From assembly GCA_001567085.1 (NCBI GenBank), contig LMZS01000078.1, positions 1 to 55,072 of the forward strand: a stretch of 55,072 nt of DNA. Direction: 5' to 3'. Shown here piece by piece: positions 1 through 7,987 of this stretch (position 1 is its first letter; every line of letters starts with the position of its first letter). Both the position numbers and the translations under genes were made by a program. The notes below the pieces were generated by a model, which was not told where the DNA came from, made no database searches, and was given only the letters and a program-made list of their open reading frames with translations. The stretch is from Chloroflexi bacterium OLB15 (GTDB taxonomy: Bacteria; Chloroflexota; Anaerolineae; Aggregatilineales; Phototrophicaceae).

Positions 1-80
1 CACCGCCAGCCATTTCTTCGCCGCCTTCTGGCCCACCGCCGCTAGATGATGATCCATTTGGGGGCAGCGCCGATTTTTAA
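1..80 (+). CDS. 3' end of a second, convergent copy of the proline-rich membrane protein gene (partial)
   Basis: Reading from base 3, the plus strand encodes 25 residues and a TAA stop at 78-80. These residues are identical to the C-terminus of the minus-strand gene ending at 126 (Pro/Ser/Gly-rich, then an acidic DDDPFGG stretch and a final ADF). The rest of the gene lies outside the window. The identity is part of the inverted repeat at 1-205, so this may be a real convergent paralogue or an assembly artefact. Nothing about function can be told from this fragment. Confidence 0.5.
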   Translation, partial: PPAISSPPSGPPPLDDDPFGGSADF

Positions 81-83
81 ACG

Positions 84-122
84 AAAAACAGGGCGTGGTT
101 ATCAAATCCACGCCCTGTTTTT
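84..122. terminator. Bidirectional intrinsic terminator
   Basis: A GC-rich stem (CAGGGCGTGG at 89-98 pairing with 108-117) and a 9-base loop are flanked by A-runs on the left and T-runs on the right. It therefore has a U-tract in both directions. It sits between the two convergent stop codons at 80 and 126. Confidence 0.85.
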
Positions 123-125
123 CGT

Positions 126-1535
126 TTAAAAATCGGCGCTGCCCCCAAATGGATCATCATCCAGCGGCGGCGGGCCAGAAGGCGGCGAAGAAATGGCTGG
201 CGGTGAAGCTACGGGCGGGGCTGGCGGGCGATATGCCGCCAGATCGCCGAGACTCGGCGATGCCTGAGCGGGTGGTACAACCCTCGCGGGAGGCGGCACC
301 AGCGGCGGTACCGAAGAAGCTGCGGGCGCTTGTGATACTGGCGCGGCGGGCGGTGGTGTATAGCTGCTGGCAGCAGGCTGCGGTGGCGGCACATAGGCCG
401 TTGAGGCAGCCGGTGCGGTTGCAGCAGCAGCAGGAGCCGCCGCCGGCGCTGTTACTGCCGCGCCTTCTTTACGCCAGGCGGCCAATTCAACCGTCACTTT
501 CTGGAAGAAACTCTGCGCGGGCAGCGTTGGGTCAGTGCCATACTGAATATCAACTACACGCGCTTGCAGGCGGAGAGTTGCTGTTTCAAGGCTTACGGTA
601 GCATTTGGCTGTGCCAGCACTACCTCGCCACGACTAGCCAGCCGCGTGCTGAGCGAGGGATCGTTAGCTGCGTACTGTGAAGCAAAGACTGTGGTTATGG
701 TACGCACGAAGTCATCCTTATCGAACAACCACACCTCGATTGCGGTTGGTTTTGAAGGATCACCACTGCCTACAGTTTCAGCGATACTCGCCCCACATTC
801 CCCCAAAAAGCGTTCCTGAGCATCCTCAATGCTAAATGAGTCGTCATAGTTGCCATGCCCTAGCAGAAATGTGGACATGCGCTGCATCATCGGGCGGCCA
901 AGCTCTGAAGTCGCGAAGTCGGTTTTCATTGAGGCTTCGGCTTGCTTGGCAGCCTGTACCTGCTCGCGCATGGCTTTGGTTTCAGGGCTAACGCGCTCAC
1001 CCCGAATCTGTTTCATGGCGGGTTCGTAAACATTGCTCTTGATCAGCATTCCCCATAACAGTGAGATCACTACCGCCAGAATGACGACGATAATTGGGGC
1101 GATCAGGAAGGGCAGAATGTTACTCAGGATATTCGGCTGTGGCGCGGTTGCGGCATCAGAATTTGCCTGTTCAGCCATCGGGCGGATAGCCTGCAAACGG
1201 GGCACGTTTGCCTCTTCGCCCGGGGTTACGAGCAGCCGATCTACGACCTCAAGCGGGGCGTCAATCGCGGCGAGCAGGCTGGTGATATTGCTGCTTACGT
1301 CAAAATTTGCAGCCGCATTCCGATCTGAAAGCAGTTTGACCCACTCGTCCTGCCAGCTTTGCTGCAAAGTGCTGGGGTCAGAATCGTAAAACACAGCAGG
1401 GGCAAGCACATAAGCCCAGAATAGGCCGACGATAACGCCAGTAATTAACAGCAGGATTGTTTTGAGGCTAGGCATGTACGGCTTCAGCAGAACAACATAA
1501 ACACCGTTGTAGCTGTCCTGAATGAATTTGGTCAT
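126..1535 (-). CDS. Unknown two-pass membrane protein with a proline-rich C-terminal tail
   Basis: 469 residues from the ATG at 1535, chosen because an AAAGG lies 9 bases upstream; the frame stays open for 50 more codons without a recognisable domain. Two hydrophobic segments (about residues 24-45 and 137-162) flank a roughly 90-residue hydrophilic loop. Then comes a soluble mixed domain of about 200 residues and a tail of about 130 residues made almost entirely of Pro, Ala, Ser and Val, ending in an acidic DDDPFGG patch. I do not recognise the family. The gene lies downstream of topA, separated from it by a terminator-like hairpin, so it probably has its own promoter. The last codons are duplicated in the inverted repeat at 1-205. 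Confidence 0.8.
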   Translation of the reverse strand: MTKFIQDSYNGVYVVLLKPYMPSLKTILLLITGVIVGLFWAYVLAPAVFYDSDPSTLQQSWQDEWVKLLSDRNAAANFDVSSNITSLLAAIDAPLEVVDRLLVTPGEEANVPRLQAIRPMAEQANSDAATAPQPNILSNILPFLIAPIIVVILAVVISLLWGMLIKSNVYEPAMKQIRGERVSPETKAMREQVQAAKQAEASMKTDFATSELGRPMMQRMSTFLLGHGNYDDSFSIEDAQERFLGECGASIAETVGSGDPSKPTAIEVWLFDKDDFVRTITTVFASQYAANDPSLSTRLASRGEVVLAQPNATVSLETATLRLQARVVDIQYGTDPTLPAQSFFQKVTVELAAWRKEGAAVTAPAAAPAAAATAPAASTAYVPPPQPAASSYTPPPAAPVSQAPAASSVPPLVPPPARVVPPAQASPSLGDLAAYRPPAPPVASPPAISSPPSGPPPLDDDPFGGSADF

Positions 1536-1671
1536 GCGCGGCGGCCTTTCACTTTCGAGGTTGATGTCCACAATTTTGATTGTAGCGGAACATTCATAGT
1601 CTACATGCGAAAGGTAAGAATGTGCAAACCATTCAAACCAAAAATTAGGAGGAAAGGGAGGGAAATTGGTA

Positions 1672-1699
1672 CGAGGCAGCGACATTTGACGCTGCCTCG
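1672..1699 (-). terminator. Hairpin downstream of topA
   Basis: A perfect 10-bp stem (CGAGGCAGCG with CGCTGCCTCG) and an 8-base loop begin 24 bases past the topA stop. On the minus strand it is followed by a pyrimidine-rich stretch with a short T-run (ACCAATTTCCC). It probably ends the ffh-to-topA operon. Confidence 0.65.
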
Positions 1700-1722
1700 A
1701 AGGTTAGAATTTGCCGGATGGC

Positions 1723-4263
1723 TTAGGCTGTAGTTTCGATGGCTGGCTGCGAAGCCTTGATGAAGGTGGTTTTGCCGCAGCTAGTACACTTGGCTTTGCT
1801 GCGCCCCACCTGCACCAGCAGACCCCCGCAGTGCGGGCATGGCTGCGCCAGCGGGCGCTGCCAACTGGTAAAGTCACACTCAGGGTAGCGGCTGCAACCG
1901 AAGAATTCCTTGCCGCGCCGCGTGCGTTTGATGACGATTTCGCCGCCTTTTTCCGTGCCGCAAACCGGGCATGAAACGCCAATCTTATCGAGATATGGCT
2001 CGGTGTAGCGGCAGTTCGGATAATCTGAACAGCCGATGAATTTGCCGAATTTGCCATAGCGGATCATCAGCGGTTTGCCGCAAGTGGGGCAGTCACGCCC
2101 GACTGCCTCTTCTTGAACAATCGCGGGGATGGTTTGCCGGGCGATAGATAGTTCCTGAGAGAATGGCGCATAGAATTCGCCTAGCATCGGCTGCCATTCC
2201 ATATCGCCTTCCGAAATCTCGTCTAGTTCCTCTTCCATATGGGCAGTGAACTGGTAATCCATTACCTTAGGGAAGGATTTCACCAGCAAGTCGTTGATGG
2301 TAATGCCCGTTTCTGTAGGGATAAGACGTTTATCCTGCTTGATGACATATTCGCGATCTTGAATTACGCTGACCGTTGGCGCATACGTGCTAGGGCGGCC
2401 AATGCCCAATTCTTCCAGGGTACGCACCAGGTTTGCTTCGGTATAGCGCGGCGGCGGTTGGGTGAAATGCTGCTCAGGAAGTAATTCGAGCAGATTTAGC
2501 ATTTCGCCGATTTCAAATTCAGGCAGAATACGCCCCTCGTCCTCATCTAAGGCAAGGTCTTCATCGCGGGTATCTTCGTAAAGCACAAGGAACCCGGAGA
2601 ATTTGATGGTACTGCCGGAGACTCTCAGCCCGTAAGGCGGCGGAGTTGTTGCGCGGCGATTTTCAGGAACCGCATCAATATCCACCCGCAGCGTGTTGTA
2701 GATGGCATTGTTCATCTGGCTGGCGACGAACCGCTGCCAGATCAGGTTATATAACTTGAACTGGTCATTGGTCAGCGTGGCCTTCGTTGAAGATGGCTCG
2801 CGGGCTACAGTGGTTGGGCGGATAGCTTCGTGCGCTTCCTGCGCGCCTTTTGCCCGCGTCTTGTAAACCGGCGCATGAGCAGGCAGATATTCCTTGCCAA
2901 ATTTGCCGCGCACAAAGTCACGGGTATCTTTCTGCGCCTGCTGCGAAACATTCAGGCTGTCGGTACGCATGTAGGTGATCAGGCCTACGGAGTCCTGACC
3001 GGGTACATTTACGCCTTCGTAAAGCTGCTGCGCTACCGACATGGTTTTGCTGGCAGAGAAGCCCAACCGCCGCGATGCTTCCTGCTGTAAAGTGCTGGTG
3101 GTGAAGGGCGGTGAAGGCTTGCGCTGGCGTTCGCCCCGCGTCACATTGGCGACTTTATAGGCGCTGATTTTGAGCGCGGCGAGATGCGGATTCACCTGAT
3201 CCCGACTGCTGAGGTCAGCATCTTTGCCCTCAATGGCGACCAAGCGCGCCAGAAACGGCGTTGAAGCGGTTTTATGGTTGATCTTCTGCTTCTGTAAACG
3301 GGCGTCAATCGTCCAGTATTCGCGGGGAATAAACGCCTGAATTTCGCGCTCACGATCCACGATCAACCGAACGGCGATGCTCTGAACACGGCCAGCGGAT
3401 AAGCGATAGCGCCCACCGCGCACTTTATCCCATAGTAGTTCGGTGATGTTATAGCCTACCAACCGATCCAGGATGCGCCGCGCCTGCTGGGCATTGACCA
3501 GATTCATATCCAGTTCGCGCGGGTTCTGGAACGCCTCTTCAATGGCCGGGCGGGTGATCTCGTGGAACACCACGCGCTTAATGGGAACACCGTCCATTTC
3601 GGCGGCATGCATCAAATGCCAGGCAATGGCTTCACCTTCGCGGTCAGGGTCGGTTGCCAGATAGATTTCTTTGGCACGCTGGGCGGCGCTGGTGAGTTGT
3701 TTTACAGTTTCGCGCTTGTCGTTCGGCACGCGGTATTTGGGCTCAAAGTTGTTTTCAACATCTACCGAAAGCTGCGATACCAGCAGATCACGCACATGCC
3801 CCTTTGAGGCCTTGACGGTATATTCGCCCCCCAGAAAGTTGCCGACGCTGCGGGCTTTGGCCGGAGATTCAACAATCACCAGCTTACCGGAGCGGCGAAC
3901 CGGAGTTTTAGGCTCGGCGGCGGCTTTTTTCTTAGCTGCTGCTTTGCCTGTGGTTTTAGATTTCGCAGCGGTGGTACTTGTGCGTGTGACCGCTTTACCC
4001 GCAGTGACGCTCTTTTTGCGCTTGGCTGATCCCTTTGGCGCGGCTTTCCGGGTTGCTTTAGCGGCGCCAGGCCCGCGCGTGGCTTTCGGCTGCGGCGCAG
4101 GTTTAGCGATACCTGCATGTGCGGGCGTCTCTCCGAACACAGTCATAGACGTGCCGCATACCGGGCAGGTGCCGCGTGTAAATGCGCGACCACTGGCCGA
4201 ATATTCCGGTTTAGGCGCGGTCATTTCACGCTTAGTTTTGCATTTTACGCAGTATGCTTGCAT
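1723..4263 (-). CDS. topA: DNA topoisomerase I with N-terminal zinc-ribbon and Lys/Ala-rich extension
   Basis: 846 residues; type IA topoisomerase that relaxes negative supercoils by transient single-strand cleavage. The Toprim domain starts near residue 127 (IVESPAKA, Glu132) with the acidic triad in TDPDREGE (Asp205, Asp207, Glu209). The catalytic Tyr431 lies in GLITYMRTD. The last ~130 residues hold C4 zinc fingers (CPTCGK, CPVCGT, CPHCGG with partner cysteines). Unusually, residues 1-45 form an extra four-cysteine ribbon (Cys5, Cys8, Cys33, Cys36) resembling DUF5679. It is followed by about 75 residues rich in Lys, Ala and Thr that resemble a basic DNA-binding tail. Last conserved gene of the minus-strand operon that begins at ffh. 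Confidence 0.97.
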   Translation of the reverse strand: MQAYCVKCKTKREMTAPKPEYSASGRAFTRGTCPVCGTSMTVFGETPAHAGIAKPAPQPKATRGPGAAKATRKAAPKGSAKRKKSVTAGKAVTRTSTTAAKSKTTGKAAAKKKAAAEPKTPVRRSGKLVIVESPAKARSVGNFLGGEYTVKASKGHVRDLLVSQLSVDVENNFEPKYRVPNDKRETVKQLTSAAQRAKEIYLATDPDREGEAIAWHLMHAAEMDGVPIKRVVFHEITRPAIEEAFQNPRELDMNLVNAQQARRILDRLVGYNITELLWDKVRGGRYRLSAGRVQSIAVRLIVDREREIQAFIPREYWTIDARLQKQKINHKTASTPFLARLVAIEGKDADLSSRDQVNPHLAALKISAYKVANVTRGERQRKPSPPFTTSTLQQEASRRLGFSASKTMSVAQQLYEGVNVPGQDSVGLITYMRTDSLNVSQQAQKDTRDFVRGKFGKEYLPAHAPVYKTRAKGAQEAHEAIRPTTVAREPSSTKATLTNDQFKLYNLIWQRFVASQMNNAIYNTLRVDIDAVPENRRATTPPPYGLRVSGSTIKFSGFLVLYEDTRDEDLALDEDEGRILPEFEIGEMLNLLELLPEQHFTQPPPRYTEANLVRTLEELGIGRPSTYAPTVSVIQDREYVIKQDKRLIPTETGITINDLLVKSFPKVMDYQFTAHMEEELDEISEGDMEWQPMLGEFYAPFSQELSIARQTIPAIVQEEAVGRDCPTCGKPLMIRYGKFGKFIGCSDYPNCRYTEPYLDKIGVSCPVCGTEKGGEIVIKRTRRGKEFFGCSRYPECDFTSWQRPLAQPCPHCGGLLVQVGRSKAKCTSCGKTTFIKASQPAIETTA

Positions 4264-4318
4264 TGATTAGCTCACTGATTGCTAGTTATTTTCAGTTGGA
4301 ACGATCATGGGTGGAAAC

Positions 4319-5401
4319 CTATAGATAGGCTCCGCCGTCACGATCTTTCAACATATTCACGATTTGCTTAACATCTTGCGCGCGGTCACGGTGGCATACC
4401 AGCAAAACATCGCTGGTATCAACGATCACAAGGTCTTCAAGGCCGATGGTCACCGTTAGTTTATCACTGTAAACCAGTGTGTTTCGCGTGTCCAAAGTTA
4501 CATGGTCTGGCCCTGCGCCTTTGAACCCGTTGCCATCTTCATCCAGATTAAGGACATCGAATAGGGCATCCCAACTGCCAACATCGCTCCAGCCGATATC
4601 CACCGGAATTACCGCGATGCCTTCGGCGTGTTCCATGACCGCATAATCCAGCGAAATCTTGGGCATCAATTCCCATGTTTCGGCTAGCACAGCGTCATAA
4701 GCAGGTGTATCCACCGCTGTTGCAATGCGCTGCATGGCAGCATACATGGCGGGCTGCTGAAGTTCAAATTCGGCCATCGCGCGGTTGGCCGTCCAGATGA
4801 ACATGCCGGAGTTCCAACCATATTCACCACTGCGAATAAAGGCTACAGCACGTTCAACATTTGGCTTTTCGGTGAAGCCGAGAGAACGGTAAATCTTCCA
4901 GCCGTTGATCGTGTCAATTTGCTCGCCACGACGAATGTAACCAAAGGCGGTTGAGGGCAGGGTGGCCGAAATGCCCAGCGTGATGATAAACCCTTTTTCA
5001 GCGGCTTCAAACCCTGCGGCAAGCACATTGCGAAATCCTTGACGATCACTGATGTGATGATCGGCAGTGAGCAGCGCAATCACGGCTTTAGGATCGCGCT
5101 TTTGAATTACGCTGATGCCAAGCGCGGCGGCGGGACCGCTGTCACGGCCATAGGGTTCAGTGATGAAATTTTCGTGCGGCACTTCTGGTGTTTGTGCGCG
5201 CAGCGCGTCTACATATTTCGCGCCAGTGACGACATAAATACGTTCTGGCGGCAGCAGCGGGCTAAGCCGCTCCACGCTTACCTGAAACATGGATTGTTCT
5301 TCAATTAAAGGCAGCAGCTGCTTTGGCGTTTCATTACGGCTCATCGGCCACAGACGAGTACCCCCACCGCCTGCCATGATAAGCGCATAAGTGTGTTCCA
5401 T
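4319..5401 (-). CDS. manC: Mannose-1-phosphate guanylyltransferase
   Basis: 360 residues. Converts mannose-1-phosphate and GTP to GDP-mannose in the cytoplasm. The ATG at 5401 is chosen because GGAAGGG lies just upstream and the nucleotidyltransferase signature GGGGTRLWP follows about ten residues later; the frame is open for 23 more codons upstream without homology. KQ after the signature and an FTEKP motif near the middle are typical of the family. The length corresponds to the single-domain enzyme without the C-terminal phosphomannose isomerase cupin. It starts 19 bases after the dprA stop. It supplies the substrate of gmd (33142-34116), which lies in a different operon. Confidence 0.93.
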   Translation of the reverse strand: MEHTYALIMAGGGGTRLWPMSRNETPKQLLPLIEEQSMFQVSVERLSPLLPPERIYVVTGAKYVDALRAQTPEVPHENFITEPYGRDSGPAAALGISVIQKRDPKAVIALLTADHHISDRQGFRNVLAAGFEAAEKGFIITLGISATLPSTAFGYIRRGEQIDTINGWKIYRSLGFTEKPNVERAVAFIRSGEYGWNSGMFIWTANRAMAEFELQQPAMYAAMQRIATAVDTPAYDAVLAETWELMPKISLDYAVMEHAEGIAVIPVDIGWSDVGSWDALFDVLNLDEDGNGFKGAGPDHVTLDTRNTLVYSDKLTVTIGLEDLVIVDTSDVLLVCHRDRAQDVKQIVNMLKDRDGGAYL

Positions 5402-5420
5402 TTTCACCCTTCCATACCGG

Positions 5421-6514
5421 CTACCGCTGTGGTGTAAGGCTATATTGCATGTGACCGACCATTCGCGCAAGTCCTTTTAGCTCTAAAATGGTCAGTGTGC
5501 TGGTCACTTTCGCAATAGGCATACTGGAATTACGTGCAATTTCGTCAACATGCATAGGCTCAATGCTTAGCAAGGCCATAATATGCCGCTCGTCATCGCT
5601 CTCAGGCGCAATCTCGATAGTAGTTTTGCGCGTTTCATGGGTGACCTGAGCCAAATTTAGTTCTTCTAACACATCATCCACAGTAGCTGCCAGCTTTGCG
5701 CCGTCCTGTATCAAACGGTTAGCGCCCATGCCCAGCGGATTGAAGATGTTGCCCGGCACGGCAAACACCTCGCGCCCCTGTTCAGCGGCGGCGGTCGCTG
5801 TGATGAGCGCGCCGCTTTTCTCTGGGGCTTCCACTACCAGCACCCCCAAACTCAAACCGCTGATAATGCGATTGCGACGTGGAAAGTTATATGCTTCCGG
5901 CTTTGTTCCAACCGGAAATTCACTGATCACGGCGCCATGCCGCGTGATTTCTGCGGCGAGATTGCTATGATCACGCGGGTAAACCTGATCAATGCCGCAG
6001 CCAAGCACAGCCAGCGTGCGGCTCCGGCTTGTATGGCGGCGCGATGGGCTGCGGCATCTACGCCATGCGCCATCCCGCTGATGATGGTTACCCCATTGGC
6101 AGCCAGTTCGCGCGCGAAATATGCGGCCGCATCCTTGCCATAGGTAGAGGCTCTGCGGGTTCCGACGATGGCAACAGAGAGGGTGTCATCGCTGGTAATT
6201 TCGCCGCGCACAAAGAGCATGGGGGGCGCATCTGGAAGCGGGCGCAGCAGAGAAGGGTAAGCTTCATCTGCCTGTGTAATCAACTGCGCGCCTGCGCTGC
6301 TAACCTTGCGGAACTCGGCGTCTAAATCTAGCTTTGCGCGTTTTCCTAGAAATGCATTGAGGCGGTCAGTTTCCAAACCGGCAGCGCGCAGGCTGGCTTC
6401 AGGGGCATGCCATGCGGCGCTGGCTGTTTCAAATTGTTCCAGCAGCATCCGAAAACGTTTGAAGCCGATTTCAGGGATAAGGCCAAAGCCCAGCCAATAT
6501 TTTGCGTCGTTCAA
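5421..6514 (-). pseudogene. dprA: DNA processing protein DprA, interrupted by a one-base frameshift
   Basis: DprA loads RecA onto incoming single-stranded DNA during transformation. Two overlapping frames together give one complete DprA. The first (TTG start at 6514) carries the N-terminal helical region and the Rossmann motifs GTRRAS and SGMAHGVDAAAH. The second continues with VLGCGIDQVYP, NFPRRNRIISGLSLG and a C-terminal winged-helix domain. The join is at about 6014-6016, where the coding strand reads GCACGCTGG; one extra C there restores a normal family sequence with correct spacing. Neither half has its own start signal at the break. It is a recent pseudogene or, equally likely, a sequencing indel in an intact gene. 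It sits between rimM and manC. Confidence 0.9.
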
Positions 6515-6572
6515 GAGGCGTCTCGATTAGGCAGTCATGTCTAAGCGAGAATAAGGCGGTCAGCGGGTGATG

Positions 6573-7142
6573 TCAAGCATCGGGTTCAGCGCTGCCCGCA
6601 TCATCCAGCAGTCCCGGCAGCGGGCGAATCAAAATAGTTCCCGCCTGTATGTCGGTTTTGAGGATCACCTCAGGGATGGCTGGAATCAGCAGTTCACGCC
6701 CTTCCGCTGACTTGATCACGTACACGTCATTCGCGCCAGTCTCGATCACTTCTGTGAGATTGCCGAGAACTGTACCGTTTTCCAATACGGCGCTCAAGCC
6801 GATCAACTGGTAAAGGAAGAATTCACCTTCTTCCAGCGGCACTGCATCATCAATCGCGATCATGATAGTGCGCTGACGCAGGCGATCCGCCGCGTTACGG
6901 TCATTGATTCCGTTAAATTTCAACAGCCCAAATTCAGGCGTGAAACGGACTTTTTCGATCCGATACGGTTTCAGGTCGTTGGCGCCGATGCCTGAGCCTA
7001 GAAAGACGGTGCCAAGTTTGGCGATACGTTCGGGATAGTCGGTGAGAATGCGAACTCGCACTTCACCTTGAACGCCATGCGGGCGCAGCACTTCACCGAT
7101 GATCAAGTGTGATGGGCGCTCCACCCGCTGATTTGAAGCCAC
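6573..7142 (-). CDS. rimM: Ribosome maturation factor RimM
   Basis: 189 residues. RimM binds ribosomal protein S19 and assists maturation of the 30S head. The N-terminal barrel opens with IIGEVLRPHGVQGEVRV, the family signature, followed by the PRC-barrel-like half (EEGEFFLYQLIGL, ending in ILIRPLPGLLD). The start is GTG at 7142, two bases after the khpA stop, so translation is probably coupled. The order rpsP-khpA-rimM is a classic bacterial arrangement, although trmD, which often follows, is absent here. Confidence 0.95.
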   Translation of the reverse strand: MASNQRVERPSHLIIGEVLRPHGVQGEVRVRILTDYPERIAKLGTVFLGSGIGANDLKPYRIEKVRFTPEFGLLKFNGINDRNAADRLRQRTIMIAIDDAVPLEEGEFFLYQLIGLSAVLENGTVLGNLTEVIETGANDVYVIKSAEGRELLIPAIPEVILKTDIQAGTILIRPLPGLLDDAGSAEPDA

Positions 7143-7144
7143 TG

Positions 7145-7408
7145 CTATTGAATCTTGAGGATGACGCGCTTGGAGCGGGAATCGCTTTCGCCAACACGCA
7201 GCAGGTTGCGAATCGCATTGGCGACACGGCCGCCTTTGCCAATGATGCGTCCGGTATCTTGTGGCGCAACCTTCAATTCCAGAATGACTGCATTGTTGGA
7301 ATCGCGGCGACGTACTTTCACCTGAGTCGGGTCATCAACCAGACTTTTAGCGATATATTCAACCAGACCGGTTAAATCAGAATCATCGTTGTGTTTGTTA
7401 TGAGACAT
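7145..7408 (-). CDS. khpA: KH-domain RNA-binding protein KhpA
   Basis: 87 residues, essentially one KH domain. The RNA-binding GxxG loop is GKGG in TGRIIGKGGRVANAIR. An N-terminal segment (LVEYIAKSLVDDPTQVKV) is typical of KhpA (YlqC). In Gram-positive bacteria KhpA pairs with KhpB and affects small-RNA binding and cell elongation; that is family knowledge and no khpB is seen here. It lies between rpsP and rimM, as in most bacteria. Confidence 0.93.
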   Translation of the reverse strand: MSHNKHNDDSDLTGLVEYIAKSLVDDPTQVKVRRRDSNNAVILELKVAPQDTGRIIGKGGRVANAIRNLLRVGESDSRSKRVILKIQ

Positions 7409-7480
7409 TGGTTATCTCGTTGGTAGCGATGAGGATCACGACATTCAATTATGCAGTGATCCTCAAAGAGATCGAAGAGA

Positions 7481-7861
7481 TTACTTTTCTTCCTTCTTCA
7501 TGGTTCCCTTACCGGGTTCCGGTGATGGGAAACGAGTTTTGGGGCTGACCGGAACGTAATTGGCGGCGGCTTCCGCAACCAACGCTTCCACAGTTTCACC
7601 CTTACGCAGGCGGTCGAAACGACCCAGCGTGCCCGCGCGATCCAGCACGCGGCGAGCCGCATCGCTGGGCTGCGCGCCAACGTTCAACCAGTGCAGCGCA
7701 CGTTCTTCATTCACGATGTCGGTGCTGGGCACTGTACGCGGGTTGTGATGGCCGATAATCTCGATGAAGCTGCCGTTGCGCGGGCTGCGCTGATCGCAAA
7801 CGACCAGACGATAGCTCGGCTGACCCTTCAAACCCATACGACGAAGACGAATACGTACCAT
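7481..7861 (-). CDS. rpsP: 30S ribosomal protein S16
   Basis: 126 residues. The S16 core is clear: VRIRLRRMGLKGQPSYRLVV at the start, then SPRNGSFIEIIGHHNPR and the helix ending in LDRAGTLGRFD. The C-terminus is a roughly 30-residue extension rich in Lys, Glu and Pro, longer than in E. coli S16 (82 residues) but common outside Proteobacteria. A GAGGAG sits 11 bases before the ATG. Second gene of the ffh operon. Confidence 0.97.
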   Translation of the reverse strand: MVRIRLRRMGLKGQPSYRLVVCDQRSPRNGSFIEIIGHHNPRTVPSTDIVNEERALHWLNVGAQPSDAARRVLDRAGTLGRFDRLRKGETVEALVAEAAANYVPVSPKTRFPSPEPGKGTMKKEEK

Positions 7862-7987
7862 TTTCTTGCTGCTCTCCTCTTGTTTGCGCTTCCACGCGTC
7901 CCTGTGAACGGGAAGCCACTGTCACGATTTGCCGCGTAAATACACGCGCGGCTCGTGTTTCAGTTGCGGTAGGGCGGAAAACCGCGC

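Larger units (their letters stand above)
1..205. repeat. Near-perfect 98-bp inverted repeat around a terminator
   Basis: Positions 1-98 are the reverse complement of 108-205 (position i pairs with 206-i), with a 9-base spacer at 99-107. I find only two mismatches in 98 pairs, 35/171 and 44/162. The arms include the terminator stem and the last 25 codons of the proline-rich membrane-protein gene, once on each strand. Both mismatches fall at third codon positions and are silent (Pro CCA/CCG, Leu CTA/CTG). The left arm may continue beyond the window. It is either a true tail-to-tail gene duplication or a snap-back/assembly chimera between strain variants. Confidence 0.95.

Noticed and set aside
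95..601. Open plus-strand frame covering the Pro/Ala-rich tail of the first gene
   Set aside because: Low-complexity GC-rich codons give long chance frames. The minus-strand reading has a start signal, membrane helices and the terminator.
3671..4270. Open plus-strand frame of 199 codons antisense to topA
   Set aside because: It lies entirely opposite the Toprim and Lys-rich coding region of topA, has no ribosome-binding site and no recognisable protein motif.
5421..6514. Two separate dprA-like genes
   Set aside because: The two frames cover successive, non-overlapping parts of one DprA with a perfect join after a one-base correction, so they are one gene.
7145..7408. Missing trmD and rplS after rimM as a deletion
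   Set aside because: Their absence next to rimM is common in several phyla, so the local order cannot be called a loss without the rest of the genome.
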